Below are positions 25,431 through 32,814 of a stretch of DNA of 64,000 nucleotides, piece by piece. A model generated the notes under the pieces. The model saw nothing but the letters and a program-made list of their open reading frames with translations, was not told where the DNA came from and made no database searches. A program made the translations under genes and the position numbers. The DNA is from Chryseobacterium oranimense (lineage in GTDB: Bacteria > Bacteroidota > Bacteroidia > Flavobacteriales > Weeksellaceae): NCBI RefSeq assembly GCF_025244725.1, contig NZ_CP104203.1, positions 1,302,001-1,366,000 on the forward strand, in the 5' to 3' direction. Positions within the stretch are counted from its first letter, which is position 1; every line of letters starts with the position of its first letter.

Positions 25431-25733
25431 ATGATACATTTATTAAAAACAAAAACCGGACGCCTGAGAATTCTGGCCATTCTGGAAGGAATATCCCTGC
25501 TGATTCTCGTATTCATTGCTGTACCCATGAAATACTGGCTCGGAAACCCTTCTTTTGTGAAGCTAATGGGCCCGGTCCATGGAAGCCTGTTTCTTCTTTT
25601 CCTGTTTAATACTTTAAGCGTTGGTGTAGAACAGCATTGGAAATTCCGGGAGACCACCTGGAAAGTGATCCTGGCATGCTTTATTCCTTTCGGAACCTTT
25701 TACATTGACTATAAAATCCTGAGCAAGTTATGA
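25431..25733 (+). CDS. DUF3817 membrane protein
   Basis: A 100-residue protein with three membrane segments. LRILAILEGISLLILVFIAVPMKYW and LMGPVHGSLFLLFL are the DUF3817 signature, and FIPFGTFYIDYKIL ends the domain. The start ATG at 25431 matches the family N terminus. DUF3817 proteins are inner-membrane proteins of unknown role, often beside transporters or redox proteins. Its stop overlaps the start of the rhodanese gene (ATGA). Confidence 0.8.
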   Translation: MIHLLKTKTGRLRILAILEGISLLILVFIAVPMKYWLGNPSFVKLMGPVHGSLFLLFLFNTLSVGVEQHWKFRETTWKVILACFIPFGTFYIDYKILSKL

Positions 25734-26086
25734 GAAATCTACTGATTTTTGGTGGAATTATTCTTATGGTATATATCATTTACAGGGTTTACAGATATCA
25801 GACTTTAGATAAAGGCCTTGATGCATTAATCCAAAAAGGAGCCATTATTCTGGACGTAAGAACAGAAAAAGAATTTAAAACGGGCCATATTGAAGGTTCT
25901 GTTAATATCTCTTTGGGAACTATCCGGGAAAGGTATACGGAACTTGACCGGGATAAAACTTATATCACGGTATGTTCTCATGGTTTACGGAGTGTAAAGG
26001 CTGAAAAGATCTTAAAGGAAAGAGGCTTTAAGCATGTGCATAACGGCGGTGCCTGGAGTGATCTTCAGGAAATAATCAATAAATAG
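25730..26086 (+). CDS. Membrane-anchored rhodanese-like protein
   Basis: After one N-terminal membrane helix (LLIFGGIILMVYIIYRVY) comes a single rhodanese domain: ILDVRTEKEFKTGHIEGSVNIS, then the active loop CSHGLRS with catalytic Cys82, then the C-terminal NGGAW. Rhodaneses carry sulfur as a persulfide. With the DUF3817 and cytochrome-b-like neighbours this suggests a membrane-associated sulfur or redox function under TetR-type control. Confidence 0.88.
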   Translation: MRNLLIFGGIILMVYIIYRVYRYQTLDKGLDALIQKGAIILDVRTEKEFKTGHIEGSVNISLGTIRERYTELDRDKTYITVCSHGLRSVKAEKILKERGFKHVHNGGAWSDLQEIINK

Positions 26087-26093
26087 TTTTATA

Positions 26094-26158
26094 AAACCTC
26101 CCGCAGGTTTCAATTTTTTTTCTCGGTAAATCTACGGGAAGTTTCAAACTTTTCTATT
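26094..26158. terminator. Bidirectional terminator between rhodanese and nitrilase genes
   Basis: AAACCT / AGGTTT (26094-26099, 26105-26110) followed by a T run ends the plus-strand operon. A second block around 26131-26150 is largely the reverse complement of the first (about 14 of 17 positions), so a longer hairpin is possible, probably serving the convergent nitrilase gene. Confidence 0.6.
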
Positions 26159-27110
26159 GTTTATCTTCCTTCATCCACACTACTTTCTGCTCCGGATGAT
26201 GGGGCATTCCAATAATATCTCTGTACAATTCTGGTCTTCTTGCCTTGATATACCTGCTTCCACCGGCCTGATGCAGCTTTTCCGGGAAAATGGTAATGGT
26301 TTCAGAACTGTCATCGAACGAACGGCATTCCGCAATAATATCCCCGAAAGGATCAATGATCATCGAGCAGCCATTTTTCAGCTGATCATCATCCATGCCA
26401 ATAGGATTTGAGAAGACTACATAAATACCATTGTCATAAGCTCTTGCAGGCAGCCATTTCATCAGCCAGTCTCTTCCTTTCATTCCGTCAAATTCAAGGC
26501 GGAGCGAGGTAGGATCGGCTTCCCTGTTCTTCCATAATTCCGGATCTACGAAGCCTGCTCCCGGTCTGGTAGAAGGTGTACACATGGTAACATGCGGCAT
26601 GAAAATAAGATCTGCACCTAAAAGTTTTGTAGCCCTTACATTTTCAATGATATTATTGTCGTAGCAGATAAGAATGCCACATTTCCACCCTTGAATGTCA
26701 AAAACGCAGTATTGGTTTCCGGGAGTCAGATGGGGATTAATAAAAGGATGAAGCTTTCTGTATTTGGCTTTCAGTCCGGTTCCATCAACGCAAACATAAG
26801 CTTTGAAGATATGCTCATTTTCATCTTTTTCGAAGAGCCCTGCCAATATTGTAATGTTATGTTCTGCAGCGATCTGCTGCAATTTTGTTATGCTTTCGCC
26901 TCCAGGTATAAATTCGGCAATATCCAGAAGCTGTTCTTTGGAAAGGTTTCTGGCAAAAGTATATCCGGTAACCGAACATTCATGAAAGGCAATGACTTGT
27001 GAGCCCTTAGCTGCTGCCTCTGCCGATAGTTTTTCTATTACTGAAAGATTGTATGCTTTGTCACCGCTTTTATTTTCAAACTGTGCAGTAGAAATTTTGA
27101 GATTGTCCAT
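26154..27110 (-). CDS. Carbon-nitrogen hydrolase (nitrilase superfamily)
   Basis: A nitrilase-superfamily enzyme with its catalytic triad intact: Glu44 in AFHECSVTG, Lys119 in KYRKLHPF and Cys149 in GILICYDN. The family hydrolyses nitriles or amides (amidases, carbamoylases) in the cytosol; the specificity is not evident. The ATG at 27110 (MDNLKISTAQF) is preferred over one 8 codons upstream because it gives the standard family N terminus. The upstream AraC gene on the same strand may regulate it. Confidence 0.9.
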   Translation of the reverse strand: MDNLKISTAQFENKSGDKAYNLSVIEKLSAEAAAKGSQVIAFHECSVTGYTFARNLSKEQLLDIAEFIPGGESITKLQQIAAEHNITILAGLFEKDENEHIFKAYVCVDGTGLKAKYRKLHPFINPHLTPGNQYCVFDIQGWKCGILICYDNNIIENVRATKLLGADLIFMPHVTMCTPSTRPGAGFVDPELWKNREADPTSLRLEFDGMKGRDWLMKWLPARAYDNGIYVVFSNPIGMDDDQLKNGCSMIIDPFGDIIAECRSFDDSSETITIFPEKLHQAGGSRYIKARRPELYRDIIGMPHHPEQKVVWMKEDKQ

Positions 27111-27169
27111 CTTTTTTTTCTGCAAAGCTATCATTCAGGATCACCTGAAGATTGTAAAAAACCGACATT

Positions 27170-27967
27170 TCAGCGTAACTGGATAAAATTGACTGCCAGT
27201 TTTTCTGTTTTTAAATATTGATTGGGAGTGAGACCTGTACTGCTTTTAAAATCTTTAATCAGATGAGACTGGTCACTGTAGCCTGATTCGTAAGAAAGGC
27301 TGGCCGTACTTTCATTTTCGGCATTTTTCTTCATAAGATTGATGAAATGATGAAGACGGATGATATTTCCGTATTTCTTCGGGGTAATGCCAATGTAATC
27401 TTTGAATTTCCTCTCAAGATGCCGCTCAGAATATCCGGTAAACAATTCCAGTTCTTTTGAAGAAACCATGCCTTTATTTTTAAGCATAAATGTTTGTACA
27501 GCCCTGATCAGCTCATCATCGGAATCGATTTTCCCGGATATGAACCTGGTAAAAAAATAATTAAGCTTAATAATGATAGACTCTGGATCCGTTCCGGCCA
27601 GGAGATCTTCCTGAAAAGACAACAGTTCATTTTTCAGAACATTTTCAGCTGAAATGATCTGGTTTTCCAGCTCTTTTGCAGAAATATTGAGAAGAACCTT
27701 AAAAAAATATGGCTGAAAAACAACTGCAATCATTGAAAACGGACCTTCAGCTGTAAAATCTTTGTATCCCGCAGGATGTCCGTAAAAAAATGAAGAAGGA
27801 ACCTGATCATTTGAAACTGCTGCATAAAGATTCCGGCTGCCGGATAAAATAAGCCCGGTACTGCCATCTGTAAACAGCCTTAAATTTTTACGCTCATATT
27901 CCGGATGCTCCAGAAAAATGTAATGCCGGATATAGGAAGATAAATGCTTAGGCGGTTTGATTTGCAT
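27170..27967 (-). CDS. AraC-family transcriptional regulator
   Basis: A 265-residue regulator with an N-terminal DUF6597-type domain (MQIKPPKHLSSYIRHYIFLEH) and a C-terminal AraC helix-turn-helix (LFTGYSERHLERKFKDYIGITPKKY, then YESGYSDQSHLIKDFKSSTGLTPNQYL). It lies 59 bp upstream of the nitrilase gene on the same strand, so the nitrilase is its likely partner or target. It resembles the AraC protein at 1631-2425. Confidence 0.88.
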   Translation of the reverse strand: MQIKPPKHLSSYIRHYIFLEHPEYERKNLRLFTDGSTGLILSGSRNLYAAVSNDQVPSSFFYGHPAGYKDFTAEGPFSMIAVVFQPYFFKVLLNISAKELENQIISAENVLKNELLSFQEDLLAGTDPESIIIKLNYFFTRFISGKIDSDDELIRAVQTFMLKNKGMVSSKELELFTGYSERHLERKFKDYIGITPKKYGNIIRLHHFINLMKKNAENESTASLSYESGYSDQSHLIKDFKSSTGLTPNQYLKTEKLAVNFIQLR

Positions 27968-28156
27968 TCTGTAAAGTTACGCAGAATATTATATCTGCAT
28001 TTTAGAAATTGAAAGAAAAAAATTAATCAACGATACCACATTAAAATAATGTTTGGTCAGGTATTTGAATATTTAACGGATAAAATAATTGATATTTCAA
28101 TTCCCAAAATATCAGTTTTACTCAGTTTTCAATACCAACCACTAAAATATATTATT

Positions 28157-28663
28157 ATGTCAACACAAAACTTAACCCATCTTGAGGCCATTAAAAAGAT
28201 TAAAGAACTGTCGGAAAAGGCAAGAATATGTATGTTCTGCACAGAACTTGAAACCGTACCTATAAATTCCCGCCCCATGACCCTGCAGGAAACGGATGAC
28301 AGCGGAAATCTATGGTTTATCAGCAGCGGAACAAGTAATAAAAACTTTGAAATAAAGGAAGACCGCAGAGTACAGCTCTTTTTTATGAACAACAGTGATT
28401 CCCAATACCTTTCTGTGTATGGAGAAGCTTCAGTTTATAAAGATAAAGCCACCATTGAAGAAAAATGGTCGCCTCTGGCTAAAGCATGGTTTGACGGGAA
28501 AGATGATCCGGACGTTACCATTATCCGCGTAGAGCCTAAAGAAACTTATTATTGGGATACAAAAGCAGGAAAGCTTGTAAGCCTGTTCAGTTTCGTAACG
28601 GCTGCCATTACCGGAATTAAAACAAATAATTCTGACGGTGTGGAAGGCAATGCCGTTATTTGA
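28157..28663 (+). CDS. Pyridoxamine 5'-phosphate oxidase-like stress protein
   Basis: The ATG at 28157 (MSTQNLTHLEAIKKIKEL) gives a 168-residue split-barrel flavin-binding protein of the general stress protein 26 type: PINSRPMTLQETDDSGNLWFISSGTSNKNFEI, then DRRVQLFFMN and YLSVYGEASVY. The 36 extra upstream codons are not protein-like. Such proteins bind FMN or FAD and are induced by stress in many bacteria, but the reaction is unknown. Monocistronic, ending at strong terminators. Confidence 0.85.
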   Translation: MSTQNLTHLEAIKKIKELSEKARICMFCTELETVPINSRPMTLQETDDSGNLWFISSGTSNKNFEIKEDRRVQLFFMNNSDSQYLSVYGEASVYKDKATIEEKWSPLAKAWFDGKDDPDVTIIRVEPKETYYWDTKAGKLVSLFSFVTAAITGIKTNNSDGVEGNAVI

Positions 28664-28734
28664 AAAGATGAAAGCAGCCGGAAGTTTCGGGCTTTTTATA
28701 ATAATATTCAATGTATTAAGTTAGTCTAGAAAAA

Positions 28735-28769
28735 AACGGCAGCCAAAATTTTGGCTGCTGTTTTTTTTT
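28735..28769. terminator. Strong bidirectional terminator
   Basis: GCAGCCAAAA / TTTTGGCTGC forms a 20-bp perfect palindrome (28739-28758), extended outwards with one mismatch, with an A run before it and nine T after it. It separates the convergent PNPOx-like and flavodoxin-RidA genes. A weaker hairpin, AGCC / GGCT, lies just upstream near 28676-28694. Confidence 0.85.
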
Positions 28770-28783
28770 ATGATATAGATACT

Positions 28784-29929
28784 TTATTCTACCTCAAAAA
28801 CAGCCTGAATTTCTACAGGAGAGTTCACAGGAATAGACGAAGCTCCCAGGGTAGCTCTGGCATGTTTCCCTTTTTCTCCAAAAATGTCCACTGTAAGATC
28901 TGAAGCCACATTCATAAGATCCGCATGTTTGGTATAATCATCTTTTGTATTGAAAATCCCTGTAAGCTGGACACATTGCTTTACTTTATTCAGATCACCG
29001 CCTACAGCTTCTTTTAAAACAGCTATAACGTTAAGCATGGTAACTCTTGTTGCTTCTTTTACGTGATTTTCGTTAACATTCACCCCCAATTTTCCGGGAT
29101 TTAATATTTTGCCGTCTTTCAAAGCAACCTGATTAATAAATACCAGATTCCCTGAGCGTACAAACGGTTTATAGTTACCGGCGGGCTGCGGAACCTGCGG
29201 CAGGATAATATTTTTCTGCTTCAGCAGGTCATTGATATCCTGAGATTGTTCTGAAGCCGCTACTATTGTCTGTTTCTTAGAAAACGTGCCTTTCAGAGCC
29301 AGGGCCGTTTTAGCAAAATTCCTTCCCTGAAGTTCTGCCAGTCCGCGTTCATCTTTCGTTGGTCTTTCAACATCTTTCAGTGATGCCATGCTTGTTACTC
29401 CTAACACGGTGTTTCCTTGCGGAATGGTTTTGTTAACCGCCTCATTTCCTCTGATTCCATTGGATACGAGCACCATTCCGTGGACCGCAAGGCTATTCCA
29501 GAAAGCATTCAGTGCAAGCTCCTTTCCTGCTCCGCTGCCGGCAGACATGAAAACCGTTGCAGGCATACCTTCCAGGGCATGATTGGTCCACAAATTAACC
29601 GTTTTCGATAAAAATTCGCTCATTCCTGTACTGATATTGCCAAAATAAACAGGAGATCCGAAAGCAATTCCATCATAAGAAGGCAGTTCATCCACCGAAA
29701 CTACGGGAATATTCTTCAGTTTTGGGTTTTGGGTTTCTTTAACCTGCTTGATGACGGCTGTTGCGTTTTTCCCGCTTTCTATGCCGGATGCTATTTCTTT
29801 GGCCAGCTCATAGGTTCCGCCATTGTCTGAATGGATGAGAACCAGGATTCTGGCTTTGTTTTCCTGTGCCATAACTGTTGTGATTTTCAGTAGTAAGATT
29901 AATACAAAAACTGTACTTAGTTTTTTCAT
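28784..29929 (-). CDS. Exported flavodoxin-like/RidA fusion protein
   Basis: Three parts are visible. Residues 1-21 are a signal peptide (VFVLILLLKITTVMAQ). Residues about 25-215 are a WrbA/flavodoxin-like FMN domain (LIHSDNGGTYELAKEIASG, AFGSPVYFGNISTGMSEFL, MSAGSGAGKELALNAFW). Residues about 245-381 are a RidA/YjgF domain of the YER057c/UK114-like-1 type (FVRSGNLVFINQVA, GKLGVNVN, HARATLGASSIPVNSPVEIQ). RidA hydrolyses reactive enamine/imine intermediates and normally works in the cytosol, so export of such a fusion is odd. It is divergent from an AraC gene with overlapping promoters. Confidence 0.85.
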   Translation of the reverse strand: MKKLSTVFVLILLLKITTVMAQENKARILVLIHSDNGGTYELAKEIASGIESGKNATAVIKQVKETQNPKLKNIPVVSVDELPSYDGIAFGSPVYFGNISTGMSEFLSKTVNLWTNHALEGMPATVFMSAGSGAGKELALNAFWNSLAVHGMVLVSNGIRGNEAVNKTIPQGNTVLGVTSMASLKDVERPTKDERGLAELQGRNFAKTALALKGTFSKKQTIVAASEQSQDINDLLKQKNIILPQVPQPAGNYKPFVRSGNLVFINQVALKDGKILNPGKLGVNVNENHVKEATRVTMLNVIAVLKEAVGGDLNKVKQCVQLTGIFNTKDDYTKHADLMNVASDLTVDIFGEKGKHARATLGASSIPVNSPVEIQAVFEVE

Positions 29930-29956
29930 TTTTTAACTGGATAAATAATTACAGTA

Positions 29957-29988
29957 CAAAATTAATATTGTCGTTTTTATTAAATTTG
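29957..29988. promoter_or_regulatory. Divergent promoter pair, flavodoxin-RidA / AraC
   Basis: Two exact -7 boxes face apart: TAATTTTG on the minus strand (29964 to 29957) and TAAATTTG on the plus strand (29981-29988). The plus-strand box is only 11 bp from the AraC start codon, so that mRNA would have a very short leader. -33 boxes are weak on both sides, which fits activator dependence. Confidence 0.5.
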
Positions 29989-29999
29989 CCAAAAACTTT

Positions 30000-30800
30000 A
30001 TGCAGAGCGACACTGTAAAATGCGGATTAACGGAACAGACTGACAGCAGATTTATAGATACCATCGAAAAGGAAGCTTACGTCTGGTGCGAAAAGGACTG
30101 GAAGCATGACGATCATGAGCATGCCCATCAACGTTCACAGCTTACATTTGTGGAAGAAGGTTACCAATACTTCCATATCGACCGGAAAATCTATATCGTT
30201 CCGCAGCACCATGTTATATGGATTCCTTCAGGTAAAGCGCACAGGATTTCTTCAGAAGCAAAAACAGTTAATTTAATGGTCTTTCTGTTTAAAAGTGTTT
30301 TTGCCGATGATTTTTATCGGCATGTTCAGGTTTTTGCAGCTCCTCCGGTCTTGAAGGAAATGCTTCTGTATGCTTCCAAATGGAACCAGCTGATTGAAGA
30401 GGATGAGGAACAGGATTTATTTTTTAAGGCCATTTTAAAAAGCCTTCCCAATTTCTGTAGAGAAAGCAGCTATCTTGAAATTCCCGTGCCATCTGATGAA
30501 AGACTCATCCCTGTTTGTACCTATATCAATTCTAATTTCAAATACAGCCTGAATACTGTTGAACTGGCAGAAAGAGCACAAATGTCCGTAAGAAGCTTAC
30601 AGAGAAATTTTAAAAATGAAACCGGAATTACCCTTCAGAAATATCTTCAGCTTGTAAGAATATTAAAAAGTATTGAGCTGATGGATGCTGGTCAGTATAC
30701 TTTAAGCCAGATTGCTTATAAGGTCGGATATCAGAGTCTTTCAGCTTTTACATCTTCTTATTATTCAATTATGAAAAACAAGCCAAGAGTTAAAAAATAG
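30000..30800 (+). CDS. AraC-family regulator with cupin domain
   Basis: A 266-residue regulator. The N-terminal cupin-like half has HDDHEHAHQRSQLTFVEEGYQYFHIDRK, and YIVPQHHVIWIPSGKAHRIS gives a metal-binding-like His cluster. The C-terminal helix-turn-helix is NTVELAERAQMSVRSLQRNFKNETGITLQKYLQ plus a second unit ending GYQSLSAFTSSYYSIM. It is divergent from the flavodoxin-RidA gene and is its probable regulator. It ends 1 bp before the convergent DUF6766 gene. Confidence 0.88.
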   Translation: MQSDTVKCGLTEQTDSRFIDTIEKEAYVWCEKDWKHDDHEHAHQRSQLTFVEEGYQYFHIDRKIYIVPQHHVIWIPSGKAHRISSEAKTVNLMVFLFKSVFADDFYRHVQVFAAPPVLKEMLLYASKWNQLIEEDEEQDLFFKAILKSLPNFCRESSYLEIPVPSDERLIPVCTYINSNFKYSLNTVELAERAQMSVRSLQRNFKNETGITLQKYLQLVRILKSIELMDAGQYTLSQIAYKVGYQSLSAFTSSYYSIMKNKPRVKK

Positions 30801-30801
30801 C

Positions 30802-31464
30802 TTAAGGGGTCTCGTCATGTGCCATATCCACAGGTTTGGATTCCGGTGACCCTTTTTCACGGAGCCAGATGGACAGGATAACTATTGAGGCAACAGCTAA
30901 AAATTCGCTCTGCCAGTTTTGAAAAGATTCAAACCAGAACCTGGAGTCAGAAATATACTCTGATGCAGTTACTAAAGGCTCATTTTTTACCCTCTGTTCT
31001 TCATTGAAATCTTTCATGCTGCCATAAAAATGCATTCCGAAACTTGCTATAAACAGGATGGCAAAAGCTATAGACAAGGAATGCTTATAAAGACTAAGCC
31101 ATATCCCTCCTCTTTTTACCGGCCAGGGCGCTTTTGGATGCGCTTCAGGCTCCTTATCAACATCCTCTTTTTCCTCCAGGGATTTGGATTCACTGGAACC
31201 TTTCTGCCTCAGGGAGACGGTCAGTACAATATAGAGCATCATCTGGAGAAATTCACTTTCCCAGTTTTCAAAGGTAGCCTGTATAAAATGCCCGCTGTGA
31301 ATGTAGGCTCCTAAGCTGAGTTGCGGGCTTCCCTCTTCTGCCAGTTCCTTATTCAGGGTGGTCCAGCCGGTAAAGAACTGTCCCATAAGGCAGGAAAGCA
31401 TTAATATAATTAAAACAATACTTAAACTATTACGGTAAAAGAAACTTTTTTTAGACATAACCAC
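30802..31464 (-). CDS. DUF6766 membrane protein with internal duplication
   Basis: The 220-residue protein contains two similar halves. Each has a membrane helix (SLSIVLIILMLSCLMGQFFTG; SLSIAFAILFIASFGMHFYG), an amphipathic stretch, a WESEFLQ/WQSEFLA motif, and a second helix ending LRQKGSSESK/LREKGSPESK. This is the DUF6766 family, of unknown function but common next to stress genes. The halves face each other as a pseudo-dimer in the inner membrane. It is the last gene of the KatE operon, 58 bp from the SDR gene. Confidence 0.8.
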   Translation of the reverse strand: MVMSKKSFFYRNSLSIVLIILMLSCLMGQFFTGWTTLNKELAEEGSPQLSLGAYIHSGHFIQATFENWESEFLQMMLYIVLTVSLRQKGSSESKSLEEKEDVDKEPEAHPKAPWPVKRGGIWLSLYKHSLSIAFAILFIASFGMHFYGSMKDFNEEQRVKNEPLVTASEYISDSRFWFESFQNWQSEFLAVASIVILSIWLREKGSPESKPVDMAHDETP

Positions 31465-31522
31465 AAGTTTAAAATGTAAGACTTAAACTCTTAATCTCAT
31501 GCTTGAAGGGCTTATAATGAAT

Positions 31523-32269
31523 CTACCCGTTAACCACCAGACCGCCGTTCGGATGGATCACCTGTCCGGTAATCTGAGCGGCTCCATTTCCTGCAAGGAA
31601 TAAAAAGCTGGCTGCAATTTCTTCCGGGGTAGCATTTCTTTCGAAAGGAGGTTTATTGGGGTTTTCTTCCTCCTCCCCAAAAGTTTCTTTGGTAAGGGGA
31701 GTGGCAACAGGTCCCGGGGCTACCGCATTAATACGGATTCCTTTCGGTTTTGCCTGTAGTGCCAGGGAACGGGTGAAAGATACAATAGCTCCTTTTGTTG
31801 CAGCATAATCCAGCAGTTCAGGGTGTCCCTGATAAGCCGTCGCTGAAGTCGTATTGATGACGGAGCTCCCCTCTTTCAGATAAGGGAAAACGACTTTTGT
31901 AAGCAGGATCATTCCTATGATATTGGAGTCAAAGGTTTTTCTGATGTTTTTTTCCTCCAGTTCTCTTATATTTTCTGCAGGAAACTGCACCCCTGCATTA
32001 TTGATCAGAATATCAATGCCGCCAAATTCTGAAACAACCTGCTTTACAGTTTCTTCACAGAAATCGTAATCATTGATATCTCCTTTAAAAATGATGCATT
32101 TTCTTCCCAGCTTTTCAATTTCTTCTTTTGTTTTTTCTGCATCATCATCGTCTGTATGATAAATAATGGCAATATCTGCTCCTTCCTTTGCAAAAAGTAA
32201 AGCTGTTGCCTTACCAATTCCGCTGTCTGCTCCGGTAATAAGAACTGATCTGTCTTTTAAACTATTCAT
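31523..32269 (-). CDS. SDR-family oxidoreductase, general-stress type
   Basis: A 248-residue classical short-chain dehydrogenase. TGADSGIGKATALLFAKEGAD is the cofactor site, LINNAGVQ the structural motif, and YAATKGA the Tyr-x3-Lys site. The insertion EEEENPNKPPFERNATPEEIA near residues 205-225 and the ending QVIHPNGGLVVNG match the stress-induced YhdF/YhxC-like group. It is NAD(P)-dependent; the substrate is unknown. Seven bp separate it from the CinA-like gene. Confidence 0.85.
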   Translation of the reverse strand: MNSLKDRSVLITGADSGIGKATALLFAKEGADIAIIYHTDDDDAEKTKEEIEKLGRKCIIFKGDINDYDFCEETVKQVVSEFGGIDILINNAGVQFPAENIRELEEKNIRKTFDSNIIGMILLTKVVFPYLKEGSSVINTTSATAYQGHPELLDYAATKGAIVSFTRSLALQAKPKGIRINAVAPGPVATPLTKETFGEEEENPNKPPFERNATPEEIAASFLFLAGNGAAQITGQVIHPNGGLVVNG

Positions 32270-32276
32270 CTGAAAA

Positions 32277-32777
32277 TTATTTTAAGATTAAAAGCTGGTT
32301 AATTTCACTTTTAAAGCATCCAAGAATAAATTCCGTATAATACAGCTGGGCATTCAAAGCCTGTGTTTTGGGATGAAGCTCAAGCTTTTTAGTAAGGATA
32401 ATCTCGCCTTTATAAGAAAAAGCAAAGTAGGCAAAGATCTTATAAGATGAGTTTCTGATGGGTGTACAGTAACCTGTGGTAGCAATAGACCAATCTGAAT
32501 TAAACATTTTTGCCACATTAAGTGCCATGATCCTTGCGATATTTTCTGATACGCAGTCACATTCTTCGGCTTCTTCTCTTTCCACATTCAGAAGTTTTAC
32601 TTTTTGTGGCAATGTGTAGGCCGTAAGGCCTCCGTTGTAAAACAGGGAGGCATTCGGCATCTGGGAAAAAGCCAGCTGAAGACATCCGGAAGTAACGCTT
32701 TCTGCAATAGAAATGGTTTCATCTGCTGTCATAAGCGAGTGGCTTATATATTCTAAAAGACTTTTTTGAAATTCCAT
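32277..32777 (-). CDS. CinA-family protein (stand-alone amidohydrolase domain)
   Basis: The 166-residue protein is the C-terminal CinA domain without the N-terminal part. ISIAESVTSGCLQLAFSQMPNASLFYNGGLTAYTLPQKVKLLNV carries the AES-TGG-like signature in the form AESVTSG. This domain is a nicotinamide mononucleotide deamidase in characterised CinA/PncC proteins. The expected WSIATTGYCTP block is present. Stand-alone copies often lie beside catalases in stress clusters, as here. Confidence 0.8.
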   Translation of the reverse strand: MEFQKSLLEYISHSLMTADETISIAESVTSGCLQLAFSQMPNASLFYNGGLTAYTLPQKVKLLNVEREEAEECDCVSENIARIMALNVAKMFNSDWSIATTGYCTPIRNSSYKIFAYFAFSYKGEIILTKKLELHPKTQALNAQLYYTEFILGCFKSEINQLLILK

Positions 32778-32814
32778 AATTTTAAATATTTAGTGTGTGA
32801 AGGTGTGTGATGAT

